A stretch of DNA of 64,000 bases from the NCBI RefSeq assembly GCF_900109785.1, contig NZ_FOBH01000001.1:186001-250000 (forward strand), in the 5' to 3' direction. The position numbers and the translations under genes were made by a program. Numbering within the stretch: the first letter of the stretch is position 1; each line of letters begins with the position of its first letter. The DNA is from Nitrosovibrio tenuis (GTDB lineage: Bacteria; Pseudomonadota; Gammaproteobacteria; Burkholderiales; Nitrosomonadaceae). The notes beneath the pieces are model-generated. The model was not told where the DNA came from. It saw only the letters and a list, made by a program, of their open reading frames with translations, and searched no databases. Positions 33,380 to 41,232 of this stretch are shown here, one piece after another.

Positions 33380-33797
33380 AAAAGCATTATCCTAAATCCA
33401 GCAGTTGCACGCGCACGAGGATGCGCCGATCGGGCTGTCCGGCTAGGCGCGGCGGGGACGCAGGGCCGTCCCCTGCCAGGAGGACCGACAATGACGGGCC
33501 CGGCCGGGCGATGTGCAACCGGGGGTGTAGCGTGGTCAGCAAAAGCATCAAAGGCGATAATCATGATCTCTTCATAACGGCGATGGTTGCCCGCTAATCC
33601 CCAGCGATTACATGCCGAATACAGGATTATACAGGCACGGGTGCTTTTATCATCCTTCAGATCGGAGCAGCACCTTGCCGCTTTTGAAATGGATAAAAAC
33701 GCAGCAAATTTCCAATGGAAATTTATGAAGAATAACTAGAGTAAAGCTTTTCTCTTTGTAAGATCAGTCATTTGTTACGCGGAAAACTTTGTTAATC
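33380..33797. other. intergenic region before tRNA-Met with two inverted repeats
   Basis: No gene recognised. A GC stem GGGGACG / CGTCCCC (33454-33473) and a perfect AAATTTCC-AAT-GGAAATTT palindrome (33706-33724) are present. Base composition shifts from GC-rich near the UbiH-like gene to AT-rich near the tRNA. Confidence 0.4.
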
Positions 33798-33826
33798 TTG
33801 ACAGCGTCGACCCATAAAGGCACAAT
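33798..33826 (+). promoter_or_regulatory. promoter of the tRNA-Met gene
   Basis: A perfect TTGACA at 33798-33803 is followed after 17 bases by CACAAT at 33821-33826, giving a start a few bases before the tRNA at 33848. Confidence 0.6.
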
Positions 33827-33847
33827 TCCATCTCTCCGTACATATGT

Positions 33848-33923
33848 GGCGAATTAGCTCAGTGGTTAGAGCAGCGGAATCATAATCCGTTGGTCCCCAG
33901 TTCGAATCTGGGATTCGCTACCA
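33848..33923 (+). tRNA. tRNA-Met (CAU)
   Basis: 76 bases with encoded CCA fold into a cloverleaf. The acceptor stem is GGCGAAT with ATTCGCT, closing with a G-U first pair. The D arm is GCTCAGTGGTTAGAGC, and the anticodon loop ATCATAA has CAT at 33881-33883 or close by. The T arm has TTCGAAT. The acceptor and anticodon stem resemble elongator tRNA-Met; tRNA-Ile2, also with CAU, is the alternative. Confidence 0.88.
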
Positions 33924-33929
33924 TCGTTC

Positions 33930-33958
33930 AAAGATTAGCTAGGCAGCTAATCTTTTTT
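33930..33958 (+). terminator. Rho-independent terminator of tRNA-Met
   Basis: A perfect 11-bp stem (AAAGATTAGCT / AGCTAATCTTT) with an AGGC loop runs straight into further T, 7 bases after the tRNA. Confidence 0.9.
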
Positions 33959-33959
33959 C

Positions 33960-34337
33960 TTTTGACCCTGGAGCCGCGCTTCAGCAATGGCTCGGTATGT
34001 GTTACTTCATCCGTCTTGTATCCATGCCAAGCTTGCGCTACTCGGATCGGCCGAGTCAGGCTAGGTTTCTGCTTATCATCAACAGTCTCGCTAGCCCCAG
34101 TCTCTCAAGCCCGGCCGCGGGATCCCACCCATGATGCTCACCGACTAGTCCTATTTCTGTGGGAAAGCGCACGGAAGCCATTCCGCGTTCGTGTAATAAT
34201 AATGTAACGACCCGAAATATATTAACTCCTGTGTTGTCTAACTTTTCAGCTTCTGACTTCGGCACACTCCGGAACTGTAGCAAATCGGTTCTGCTGTTTG
34301 TCCGATCTTTTAACCACACATCATATGAAACGAGTAG
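33960..34337. other. intergenic region, start of the accessory block
   Basis: No gene recognised in 378 bases. Open frames on both strands here show no motif, no ribosome site and no family likeness. Confidence 0.4.
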
Positions 34338-34526
34338 ATGATGAAATCAAATTTAATAGACATGTTCGGTTTAAGTGGGGATCCCACAAGTGATAACGAG
34401 CTGGATGCTTTACTTCTTCGCCTTGAATCGGATATCCGTGCACCCGGGAACCCGATAACTGTCCTGTTTGCGCCGGATGACTTACTGGAATGGTCGATGC
34501 TGCCGGAGGGGATCATTCTATCCTAA
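34338..34526 (+). CDS. small hypothetical protein
   Basis: 62 residues, acidic, reading MFGLSGDPTSDNELDALLLR and ending LLEWSMLPEGIILS. Two ATG codons open it; ACGAG is a weak ribosome site. No known motif. Its last codons form the left arm of a perfect 12-bp inverted repeat (34503-34539). It could be a genuine orphan gene of the accessory block. Confidence 0.4.
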   Translation: MMKSNLIDMFGLSGDPTSDNELDALLLRLESDIRAPGNPITVLFAPDDLLEWSMLPEGIILS

Positions 34527-34539
34527 AGATCCCCTCCGG
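34503..34539. terminator. perfect 12-bp inverted repeat over a gene end
   Basis: CCGGAGGGGATC (34503-34514) and its exact complement (34528-34539) with a 13-base spacer containing the stop of the 62-residue gene. A terminator role is plausible, though only ATTTGAT follows rather than a T run. Confidence 0.45.
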
Positions 34540-34568
34540 GATTTGATCCCTTTCCGAGGGCAACGGAA

Positions 34569-34817
34569 CTAACCTTCAGATTCACTTTTTATTTCAGGTA
34601 GATACCAATCTGCGCCACCCCTGGCGGGATCGCAATTATCCGAAGGGTCATCCACGCATTTCTTGCCGTCAGGACAAGGAAATCCGGCAATTCCGCCACA
34701 CATCTGTTTGGGTTCCTTTCCACCGTATGCAGAACTTACCTTGGGCGGGTAGTCAGTACGTTTCCACCCCCGGGCTTGGTGGGTTCCCCCGGCGCCAATT
34801 TTTACCGTCTCTCTCAC
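34569..34817 (-). CDS. small four-cysteine peptide with CGGIAG motif
   Basis: 82 residues from a GTG. The core MCGGIAGFPCPDGKKCVDDP, then SDNCDPARGGAD, has Cys at 40, 48, 54 and 62. It matches the CGGIAGxxCPxGxxCxDDPxDxCDPxxGGADC pattern I recall from small secreted proteins. The usual following Cys is Trp here. No signal peptide is seen from this start, and the in-frame sequence upstream lacks one too. It lies 29 bases after the zinc-ribbon gene, so they may share a transcript. Confidence 0.5.
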   Translation of the reverse strand: MRETVKIGAGGTHQARGWKRTDYPPKVSSAYGGKEPKQMCGGIAGFPCPDGKKCVDDPSDNCDPARGGADWYLPEIKSESEG

Positions 34818-34846
34818 ATCGCTGCTAAGAAGACCTTTGCTAATAC

Positions 34847-35083
34847 TTAGGCCGACCGTTTTCCGCTGGAGCGGTTGATCAGTCTTTTGAGGAGGTTGTC
34901 ACTCTGCCTCCTTACGGATTCGAGCATGGTATGCAGTTCCAGAAGATTTACGCCGACATACCGTTTGCAGCGTGGGCAGGAAAGCTTCGGTTCATACTTT
35001 AGCCGCGAAACCGTTTCCTCGAATTGATTCGAACAGTGGGGGCACTTGATCTTGATCGTTTCCGGATCCAGATTGAGCGACAA
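34847..35083 (-). CDS. small zinc-ribbon protein
   Basis: 78 residues with CPHC (residues 14-17) and CPRC (36-39), a zinc-ribbon pair separated by about 18 residues, then a helical basic tail. The start is TTG at 35083, chosen for a clear AGGAG 7 bases upstream. It probably binds zinc and perhaps nucleic acid; no function known. First of a likely two-gene unit. Confidence 0.6.
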   Translation of the reverse strand: MSLNLDPETIKIKCPHCSNQFEETVSRLKYEPKLSCPRCKRYVGVNLLELHTMLESVRRQSDNLLKRLINRSSGKRSA

Positions 35084-35598
35084 GGGCGTCTCCTGTAACT
35101 AAAGCTGGCGTACCTCAAATTTTAACACGCGGGAAATCCACCACAAAATAGAGCTGATCAGCCCCGGCAATTGTAATGGAAATGGTGCGGTAATTTGTCC
35201 CATCCTGCGCTTATTGAGATGGATTACCGTCACGCTCCAGTTTATACGGGGAGACAGTTATACGGGTGTTCAACGTATTGCAGCCATTTTCCCATCTCTT
35301 CTCTTCGCAGCTTTGACCCTCGGCCATTTGTCTTGGCAGCCGATGAGCCGGAGCCGTCGGCAAAGATTCGACGACCTATAGCTCATCTAGCGGAACCGGA
35401 ACCTATTTGAAGAAATGAACTGCTGGCATTCAAACACGGCTCACGATATCGGCATGTCGTAAGGCTCGGAAGTCCCTGACGCCTTGCAGGTGGTTTAACC
35501 CTACGGAAAGAATTAATGTTCCTCACCGGCCCAGGGTGAAGGGATCAGGCAACGCGGGGAGATACCCTGGCCTTGCCTCAGGCATGCGATGAAAGCGC
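35084..35598. other. intergenic region without recognised features
   Basis: 515 bases between the zinc-ribbon gene and the exported 107-residue protein. An open frame at 35195-35410 starts with TTG, lacks a ribosome site and shows no motif, so it is not called. Confidence 0.4.
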
Positions 35599-35922
35599 TT
35601 ACTTCCGGGCCCTACTCTTTATTTGGTCCAGCACGATTCGATCCAGAGCGTGAGAAGTGCTGACAGCAGTGCAGCTTCCGGTTCCGCTTTCAGCTTCGGC
35701 CGTTAGAAGATCCGCGGCGATGTGACATACGGTAGCGGCGACCTTGACAGGGACCTGCACACTCACGGGAATCTGGCTGACATCAGCTTTGATATTCTTC
35801 GCAATATCCTTCGCTACACTCCCTCCTAGATCTACCTTAACGAAACCTGACTGCTGAGAAAAGGCCGAGGGGGCCATGATGAACAGTACAATTGAACTGA
35901 GTCCTACCAATAAAGTTTTCAT
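35599..35922 (-). CDS. exported hypothetical protein
   Basis: 107 residues with a clear Sec signal peptide (LLVGLSSIVLFIMAPSAFSQ, cleavage near residue 22). The mature part is small and Val/Ala/Lys rich (QIPVSVQVPVKVAATVCHIA) with two Cys that could form a disulfide. I do not recognise the family. The gene stands alone; a periplasmic or secreted role is inferred from the signal only. Confidence 0.6.
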   Translation of the reverse strand: MKTLLVGLSSIVLFIMAPSAFSQQSGFVKVDLGGSVAKDIAKNIKADVSQIPVSVQVPVKVAATVCHIAADLLTAEAESGTGSCTAVSTSHALDRIVLDQIKSRARK

Positions 35923-36058
35923 CTTCTTGATTTTGATGCTCCTTTAATCAACGGAAGGGCAGAACTATTGTTATAGTGTTTTTTCCACCTCAGCCAGGTT
36001 TCACTAGTTTCAGTTTTCTTGGTCGTGTTTTCTGTGCGCTCGCGCACTAAGATTTTTC

Positions 36059-36318
36059 TTGAATTTCGGTTCGCCAGTGCCGATCGAGCTGCGGATTCGC
36101 GGCAACGATCTCAAGGCGAATTTTGATTACGCCAACTTGCTGCTGCCGAAAATACGGGCGATCGCCGGCATCGCCGACGTGCGTATCCAGCAATCGCGCA
36201 GGCAACCGGTCTTTGATATCGACGTCGATCGTACGCGCGCGCAACAGGTCGCCGTGACCATGCGCGACGTTACGACAAGCCTGGTCGCCAACCTTGCCGG
36301 CAGCAGCCAGGTAGCTCC
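36059..36318 (+). pseudogene. internal fragment of an RND efflux pump (AcrB-like)
   Basis: The frame reads NFGSPVPIELRIRGNDLKAN, then IAGIADVRIQQSRRQPVFDI and ends SLVANLAGSSQVAP. This is a segment of the periplasmic pore/docking domain of an RND transporter, where full proteins exceed 1000 residues. Both ends are abrupt and the following 15 residues are unrelated. No start codon in context. Confidence 0.8.
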
Positions 36319-36387
36319 GCTCAAAACAATGATTCTTGGGAAACTGATTACTAGTGTCCGCTCGGTTGTTCCTCAGGGAATTTGATC

Positions 36388-36620
36388 GGCTTGCCCGCTC
36401 CATGAAACAGCTTATCGAAACAATTGAAACATTTCAGAACCAGGGGATAGGGCTAAAATCCTTGCAGGACCCCATCGATCCAGTTCGCCGAGCGGAAAAC
36501 TGGTCTTCTACATCTTTGCCGCACTTGGCCGAATTCGAAAGCGGCGTCATCCGTGAGCGAACCAATGCCGGCTTGAGAGCCGCGCGGGACCATGTAAGGC
36601 AAAACTCAAGTAGAAGGGCC
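36388..36620 (+). pseudogene. serine resolvase fragment, copy 1 (frameshifted)
   Basis: Reads FDRLARSMKQLIETIETFQN, QGIGLKSLQDPID, then shifts frame to SPSGKLVFYIFAAL and shifts back to AEFESGVIRERTNAGLRAAR. This is the C-terminal part of the catalytic domain and linker helix of a Tn3/Hin-type serine recombinase. Comparison with copy 2 shows one missing and one extra base. The catalytic-Ser N-terminus is absent. Confidence 0.8.
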
Positions 36621-36645
36621 AGTATTCAAGAACATCTATGAGATA
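36594..36645. repeat. imperfect ~50-bp direct repeat, copy A (copy B at 37646-37690)
   Basis: The stretch with CTCAAGTAGAAGGGCCAGTA and AACATCTATGAG recurs at 37646-37690 with roughly three quarters of bases equal (TTCAAGTAGAAGGCCGGTAT, ATCCATGAG). Each copy abuts a resolvase fragment, which suggests shared ancestry of the two junctions. Confidence 0.5.
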
Positions 36646-36754
36646 TGTAACTTCTTTACCGACCGATGAAAACAATAAATTCGGTAAACGGATCCGTTTC
36701 TTGCTCGAAGGAATTGAAGATCAGATACAGTCTCATCTCAGACGCAATAATTAA
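36638..36754 (+). CDS. doubtful 38-residue open frame
   Basis: Reads MRYVTSLPTDENNKFGKRIR, FLLEGIEDQIQSHLRRNN. Composition is protein-like, but there is no ribosome site and it begins within the repeat at 36594-36645. It may be a leftover of a larger gene. Confidence 0.2.
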   Translation: MRYVTSLPTDENNKFGKRIRFLLEGIEDQIQSHLRRNN

Positions 36755-36838
36755 TATTTGCTAGGGTTATAACTTCTCCATCCCGCTTCCGCGGTTACTT
36801 TTCCCGCTTCGGCGGCTTTATTGGGCGTTCCTTAAGGT

Positions 36839-37198
36839 CTACTTCGGTCCCTGCGGGAGCACGGGCGAAGGCTGAACCTGAGACTGCATGGGTTGACTAG
36901 CGCTTGAACCCGTCGGTGCGTCCTTCCCCGTTGAGCTAGAGCCTTGCGTTCTGGAGCTTCCATTTTGTGAGCCTCTTTGGCCGGCCATGTCTAGGCCAGA
37001 ATCAGGAACCGGGGGCCGACCGGCTACTGGGTCTCGTTGTCCAGGATATTCACCCGCAGGCGCCCCTTGCTGGCCCAGGCCGCCCACTTGGCCCGGGCCG
37101 CCAAGCTGCGCAAAAACAAGGCTAGGTACTCCGTAAATCAGACCAGCAAGCAAAATCAAGCGCGTGGAATTTCTCAACTTGGAGATTTGCGTTATCAT
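36839..37198 (-). CDS. exported Gly/Pro/Ser/Gln-rich hypothetical protein
   Basis: 119 residues with a signal peptide (STRLILLAGLIYGVPSLVFA, cleavage about residue 30) and a mature part that is low complexity (GGPGQVGGLGQQGAPAG, then Ser/Thr/Gln rich). AGGGGG lies just upstream of the ATG at 37198. Probably an unstructured exported protein. It lies between two resolvase fragments, so its survival is notable. No family recognised. Confidence 0.5.
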   Translation of the reverse strand: MITQISKLRNSTRLILLAGLIYGVPSLVFAQLGGPGQVGGLGQQGAPAGEYPGQRDPVAGRPPVPDSGLDMAGQRGSQNGSSRTQGSSSTGKDAPTGSSASQPMQSQVQPSPVLPQGPK

Positions 37199-37287
37199 AC
37201 GCCCCCTTTTCTATCCGCCCAAATGGCTGTGACGCAATGTTACGCCGAACCTTAAGTTGTTCCGTACGGTCTCGCACGCAGTTACTT

Positions 37288-37450
37288 TCCAATGCAAGAC
37301 TCCATCGATACGAGCTCACCAAGCGGAAAACTGGTCGTCCACATCTTTGCTGCACTTGGCGAATTCGAACGCGGCGTCGTCCGTGAGCGAACTACTGCGG
37401 GCTAGAGAGCCTCGCGGAAGAGGGGCCGTGTTGGGGGCAGGCCGTCTTGA
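37288..37450 (+). pseudogene. serine resolvase fragment, copy 2 (internal stop)
   Basis: The frame reads SIDTSSPSGKLVVHIFAALG, EFERGVVRERTTAG, then TAG and RASRKRGRVGGRPS with a TGA. It is the same segment as copy 1 at 36388-36620, about 0.9 kb away in the same orientation, but in one frame with a premature stop. The N-terminus and the helix-turn-helix are missing. Confidence 0.8.
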
Positions 37451-37645
37451 AGAGAAAGCAGATGCATGACGTACTGATGAGCGACTGTTTCGAAAAAAGA
37501 AATAAGCAGGTGCTGCCCCAATGGCTAACGCAACCGCAGTCCAGTCAGAGCTCTGAAGTGCTGGTTTCTCAGTCTCATCCCCCGCTTTCGGCCAATATAG
37601 CGATACGCGCAGCAAATTAAGCCAAATATGCAGTAATAAAACACG

Positions 37646-37690
37646 TACCGCAAAATTCAAGTAGAAGGCCGGTATCAGGAATATCCATGA
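37646..37690. repeat. imperfect ~50-bp direct repeat, copy B
   Basis: Partner of the repeat at 36594-36645. It overlaps the end of the minus-strand resolvase fragment, where the complementary strand reads GLLLEFC. Confidence 0.5.
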
Positions 37691-37942
37691 GGACAAGCCT
37701 GAGCATGTGTTCGAGGTTACGCGCCAGCCTGTCCATGGAATGGACGATGAGAGTATCCCCTGCACGGACATGATTGAGTGTGGCCTGGAGTTGCGGCCTG
37801 TTTGGATCCTTAGCTGATGCCTTGCCAGTAAATACTTATCTAGCGCAACACCGTCGAGCTGGCGCTCCGGATTTTGGTGCAGCGCGCTCGCCCGAATATA
37901 TTCTATTCTTTGACTGGTCAGCAGCAACATACTCCCCACCAA
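37680..37942 (-). pseudogene. N-terminal fragment of a serine resolvase (frameshifted)
   Basis: Reads RIEYIRASALHQNPERQLDG, VALDKY, then after a frameshift FTGKASAKDPNRPQLQATLN, HVRAGDTLIVHSMDRLARNL. This is the catalytic N-terminus of a Tn3-type resolvase; the active-site Ser in YIRAS is kept. The rest is missing. Orientation is opposite to the two C-terminal fragments, so they are not simply one split gene. Confidence 0.8.
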
Positions 37943-38177
37943 TACGACTCAAGATGTTTTCTTTGCTTTGAATCATGGGTTTCCCCCTTTTAGTGGAAGG
38001 ATCGCTAAAAATTTCATTCCATGCTTGTCAGAAAGCAATTGCACAGCTAAATACGGGTCTCAGGGTGATCATCTTCTTTTAGCCGATTACCTGAATTTGA
38101 CAAGCAGTCCTCTTAAAACTGTCTATATTGAAAAAGCGGCTATAAATCTCCGCCCGACATTTGGTTAGAAGAAGGAA
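37943..38177. other. intergenic region upstream of the alcohol dehydrogenase
   Basis: 235 bases, AT-rich. TTGACA at 38097-38102 and TATATT at 38124-38129 are 21 bases apart, longer than optimal, so promoter status is uncertain. Confidence 0.3.
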
Positions 38178-38240
38178 ATGGAGAAACGCAACGGGAAACA
38201 AGAGTCTGGAAGTATTGGCTTTCGGACTCGGCTGCATGGC
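38178..38240 (+). pseudogene. N-terminal vestige of an aldo/keto reductase
   Basis: ATG at 38178 follows GAAGGAA and reads MEKR; after a one-base frame shift it continues GNKSLEVLAFGLGCM. This is the start of the aldo/keto reductase family (compare KRKLGxxxLEVSALGLGCM). The remainder is lost and the alcohol dehydrogenase starts 40 bases on. Confidence 0.6.
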
Positions 38241-38280
38241 AACCATATTACGCGTAACTCATCTCTGGAAAGCACAGTTT

Positions 38281-39339
38281 ATGTTTAACTCTAACGCCTA
38301 CGCCGCTGCCAGTGCGACCTCGCCACTTGCCAGCACCACAATTGCGCGCCGCGACCCGGCCGAACACGACGTGCAGATCCAAATCCTATTCTGCGGGATC
38401 TGCCACTCCGATCTTCATTCCGTCCGTAACGAGTGGAGCGAGTTCATGCCCACTGTCTACCCGATTGTTCCCGGCCATGAGATCGTGGGCCGTGTCACCA
38501 CAACCGGCTCCGCCGTCACCAGATACAAGACCGGCGACCTCGTCGCGGTCGGATGTCTGGTCGACTCTGATCGCACCTGTCCCCGATGCAAAGCGGGCCT
38601 TGAGAATTTCTGCCCAAACCAGACGCTCACCTTTAACTCTCCGGACAAGTATCTCGGAGGAGTGACATACGGGGGCTACTCCGACAGCATCGTCGTCGAT
38701 GAGCATTTCGTGCTGCGCGTCCCGTCCAACCTCGGTCTTGCCGGGGCAGCGCCGCTCCTATGCGCTGGGATCACGACATACTCGCCGATGCGCCACTGGG
38801 GCGTCACAAAGGGCAAAAAAGTTGGCGTCGTCGGCCTTGGCGGACTAGGTCACATGGCCGTGAAGATTGCACATGCCCTTGGCGCCCACGTCGTCGCCTT
38901 CACCACATCGCCCAGCAAGAAGGACGACGCCCTCCGGCTCGGGGCCGACGAAGTCGTTATTTCACGCAATACGGACGAGATGAAGAAGCACGCAGGCAGC
39001 TTCGACTTTATTCTCGACGCGGTCTCAGCAGAGCACGACATCAACGCCTATATCAACCTGCTCGGCATCGACGGCAACCTCACTATCGTTGGTGTCCCAC
39101 CGAAGCCGCTCAGTGTCATCGCCTTCGGCCTCATCGCAGGCCGCCGCAGTCTCTCAGGCTCGAACATCGGTGGTATCCCGGAGACCCAGGAAATGCTGGA
39201 CTTTTGCGGCACGCACAACATTACTGCCGATGTCGAAGTGATCCCTATCCAGAAGGTCAACGAAGCTTACGAAAGACTGGTGCAGTCGGATGTGAAGTTT
39301 CGGTTCTCCATCGACATGTCTTCACTCAGATCTGAGTAA
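38281..39339 (+). CDS. zinc-dependent NAD(P) alcohol dehydrogenase (YahK/CAD type)
   Basis: Medium-chain reductase of 352 residues that interconverts aldehydes and primary alcohols. Catalytic zinc ligands are in GICHSDLH and PGHEIVG; the structural zinc Cys are in CPRCKAGLENFC; the Rossmann motif is GLGGLGHMAVKIA. The start is ATG at 38281, where relatives begin (AYAAASATSPLA). The upstream open frame is the aldo/keto vestige. Intact among pseudogenes; likely transferred in. Physiological substrate unknown. Confidence 0.9.
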   Translation: MFNSNAYAAASATSPLASTTIARRDPAEHDVQIQILFCGICHSDLHSVRNEWSEFMPTVYPIVPGHEIVGRVTTTGSAVTRYKTGDLVAVGCLVDSDRTCPRCKAGLENFCPNQTLTFNSPDKYLGGVTYGGYSDSIVVDEHFVLRVPSNLGLAGAAPLLCAGITTYSPMRHWGVTKGKKVGVVGLGGLGHMAVKIAHALGAHVVAFTTSPSKKDDALRLGADEVVISRNTDEMKKHAGSFDFILDAVSAEHDINAYINLLGIDGNLTIVGVPPKPLSVIAFGLIAGRRSLSGSNIGGIPETQEMLDFCGTHNITADVEVIPIQKVNEAYERLVQSDVKFRFSIDMSSLRSE

Positions 39340-39695
39340 AGCGAGCGAACCAGCACTTCCGCGTAAACACGCTTGCGAACCCATAACATAGCCGCCGCGC
39401 CTTAGCCAGCCCGCATCTTTTCGGTCTTTGTGGTCAAGGTCGAATGCTCCGATATTTGCCGCTGTTCTATGGAAGAATAATAAGCGGTCAGGTCAAATGG
39501 CTGGGCGACAAATGGGCTCCTCCTTATAACGTCGCCCTTGCGAAGGTCTGTGGATGGTCTGTTTCACAATGCGATAGGTGGCAATATCGCGCACGCCCAC
39601 GATCGAACGCTGGAATACGCGGTCAAATGGCACAACGGCAAGTTGTTATCGCATTGCGTGGCCGTCCCGTTTAACATTGTTGCCAACTTTCTCTC
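39340..39695. other. intergenic region with an unrecognised open frame
   Basis: A frame open for about 50 codons ends at TGA 39708-39710 (HDRTLEYAVKWHNGKLLSHC, then VAVPFNIVANFLSCST). It has no start or ribosome site and runs over the start of the next gene in another frame. It looks like the tail of a lost gene, but I cannot name it. Confidence 0.3.
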
Positions 39696-40379
39696 ATGCT
39701 CTACCTGATATTGATCTGCTTGGTGGCTCTGCTGATTATGGGACCTTCATGGTGGGTCAAACACACCATGGATAAATACAGCGAACCCGCAAACCGCTAT
39801 TCATTCACTGGCGGGCAGCTCGCGCGCAATCTGTTGGATCAGGCCAGCCTGCAGCACGTAGGCGTAGAGGTAACCGAGCTGGGCGACCATTATGATCCAT
39901 TGACAAAAACGGTCCGCCTGCTGCGGGATAAGTTCCATAGCCGCTCATTGACAGCGATAACGGTAGCCGCCCACGAAGTGGGCCATGCATTGCAGGATCA
40001 GGCCGGTTATGCGCCTCTTGCCTTGCGCACCCGGCTGGTGCAGTGGGCCGCGCCTGCGGAGAAGCTGGGTGCCGGCATCCTGATGCTGGCTCCGGTGATC
40101 ATGGGGCTATCACGATCTCCTGCGGCCGGATTGCTGTTTGCCATGGGAGGGATGCTGACGCTGGGGAGCGCGGCGCTAGTGCACGCACTGACCTTGCCGA
40201 TGGAGTTGAATGCCAGTTTTGCCCGCGCCTTGCCATGCTTGGAGCGGGGGTGCTACCTGATGGACGGAGATATGCCGCATGCCCGCCGCTTGCTCAGTGC
40301 TGCGGCGTGGACGTATGTTGCGGCTTCCTTGATGACACTTCTCAACATGGCACGCTGGTTGGCGATTCTGCGGCGCTGA
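39696..40379 (+). CDS. membrane zinc metallopeptidase (YugP-like)
   Basis: 227 residues with an N-terminal membrane helix, the zinc motif HEVGH in VAAHEVGHALQDQAGYAPL (about residues 93-97), and further helices at about 125-165 and 200-222. This is the neutral zinc metallopeptidase YugP family of unknown substrate. The region before HEVGH keeps the family segment DHYDPLTKTVRLLRDKFHSRS. Confidence 0.88.
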   Translation: MLYLILICLVALLIMGPSWWVKHTMDKYSEPANRYSFTGGQLARNLLDQASLQHVGVEVTELGDHYDPLTKTVRLLRDKFHSRSLTAITVAAHEVGHALQDQAGYAPLALRTRLVQWAAPAEKLGAGILMLAPVIMGLSRSPAAGLLFAMGGMLTLGSAALVHALTLPMELNASFARALPCLERGCYLMDGDMPHARRLLSAAAWTYVAASLMTLLNMARWLAILRR

Positions 40380-40443
40380 TGAGCTATTTCAGCTACAGAA
40401 TCAGCTAACATTGGCACTTACAAACTTGATGATGAAGATTCTG

Positions 40444-40896
40444 TCACGAGGCCAAGTCTCGGATATACGTTAGCATTAAATATTCTTTTATCTTTTTTTG
40501 GGTGGAGGGTGCCAGGATGCGCTGCTTAATGGTAAGCCACTCTTCGGCCACGCATCTGAAAGTATTGGCAGCAGAAGCGGTTTTTCTAGCGTTCTGTACG
40601 CGCCTGTTCTGCACTGGGTCTACGCCATCAGCCATCAACTGACGCGCAGCCCTTCGCTGCTGTCCTGGCTTCGGCAAGTCGCATGACCGGGTAAATGCCG
40701 AGCTGAAGCATCTTTTCCTTGCCGTGTAGGGTGTAACGTAGCTGGAAGCATCTGGAGCCGTTGGGGTGCCCAGCAGGATCAGGCCGTTTCCATCACGCAA
40801 CTTGCGCGGCTTGTCCCCTGGTTTGGCGTTGCCGACTTCAATTGCAGTAAGAGTTCGGCGGCCATGGCGGGTAAGAACTTTCCAAGTAAATAACAT
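40444..40896 (-). pseudogene. int: N-terminal part of a P4-type tyrosine integrase (frameshifted, truncated)
   Basis: Reads LTAIEVGNAKPGDKPRKLRD, GNGLIL, then in another frame HPNGSRCFQLRYTLHGKEKM, LQLGIYPVMRLAEARTAAK, then back to ARQLMADGVDPVQNRRVQNA and RCVAEEWL. This is the arm-binding domain and start of the core-binding domain. The catalytic R-H-R-Y domain is missing. It sits directly downstream of tRNA-Leu, the classic position of an island integrase. Confidence 0.85.
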
Positions 40897-41026
40897 TCCC
40901 GTATTTTTACCCGTGTTTTACCCGGAAGCCAGCGGAAGCAAGCGCACGCCATTGGACGCTGTTAATCCTGATTGTGCCTGTATTTACAAAGGAGATTTGA
41001 ATTTTTTTGGACTTCTGTGGACTACT

Positions 41027-41113
41027 TGGTGCCGGGAGGGGGAATCGAACCCCCATGATCTCGCGATCGCGGGATTTTGAGTCCCGTGCGTCTACCAATT
41101 CCGCCATCCCGGC
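41027..41113 (-). tRNA. tRNA-Leu (CAA)
   Basis: 87 bases including encoded CCA. The acceptor stem is GCCGGGA with TCCCGGC, and the anticodon loop CTCAAAA gives CAA. A long variable arm (GCGATCGCGAGATC region) marks a class II tRNA, as for Leu. The T arm carries GGTTCGATTCC. The integrase remnant lies 131 bases beyond its 3' end. Confidence 0.93.
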
Positions 41114-41219
41114 AAAGCTTTTGCCCGTTTCTCTCAGCAGGGCGATTATTACCGAAAAGTTACGCCGCGGCAACCCGCGCAGCCACATCACCTCGCATCG
41201 TGTGCGCCCGGGCTACAGG

Positions 41220-41225
41220 TATAAT
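41220..41225 (+). promoter_or_regulatory. perfect -10 directly before queA
   Basis: TATAAT at 41220-41225 ends 7 bases before the queA GTG at 41233. No good -35 lies 17 bases upstream. If used, transcription would start at or next to the GTG and the mRNA would be leaderless. Confidence 0.45.
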
Positions 41226-41232
41226 ACCCGCG

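Noticed and set aside
35195-35410. 71-residue open frame on the plus strand
   Set aside because: TTG start, no ribosome site, no motif, Pro/Glu-rich tail without likeness to a known family.
37316-37942. One 208-residue minus-strand protein
   Set aside because: Only its first part resembles a resolvase, and that continues in another frame; the rest is shadow of other fragments.
33900-41026. Second att site as a direct repeat of the tRNA-Leu 3' end
   Set aside because: I found no matching copy of the tRNA 3' segment while reading this interval; it may lie outside or be decayed.
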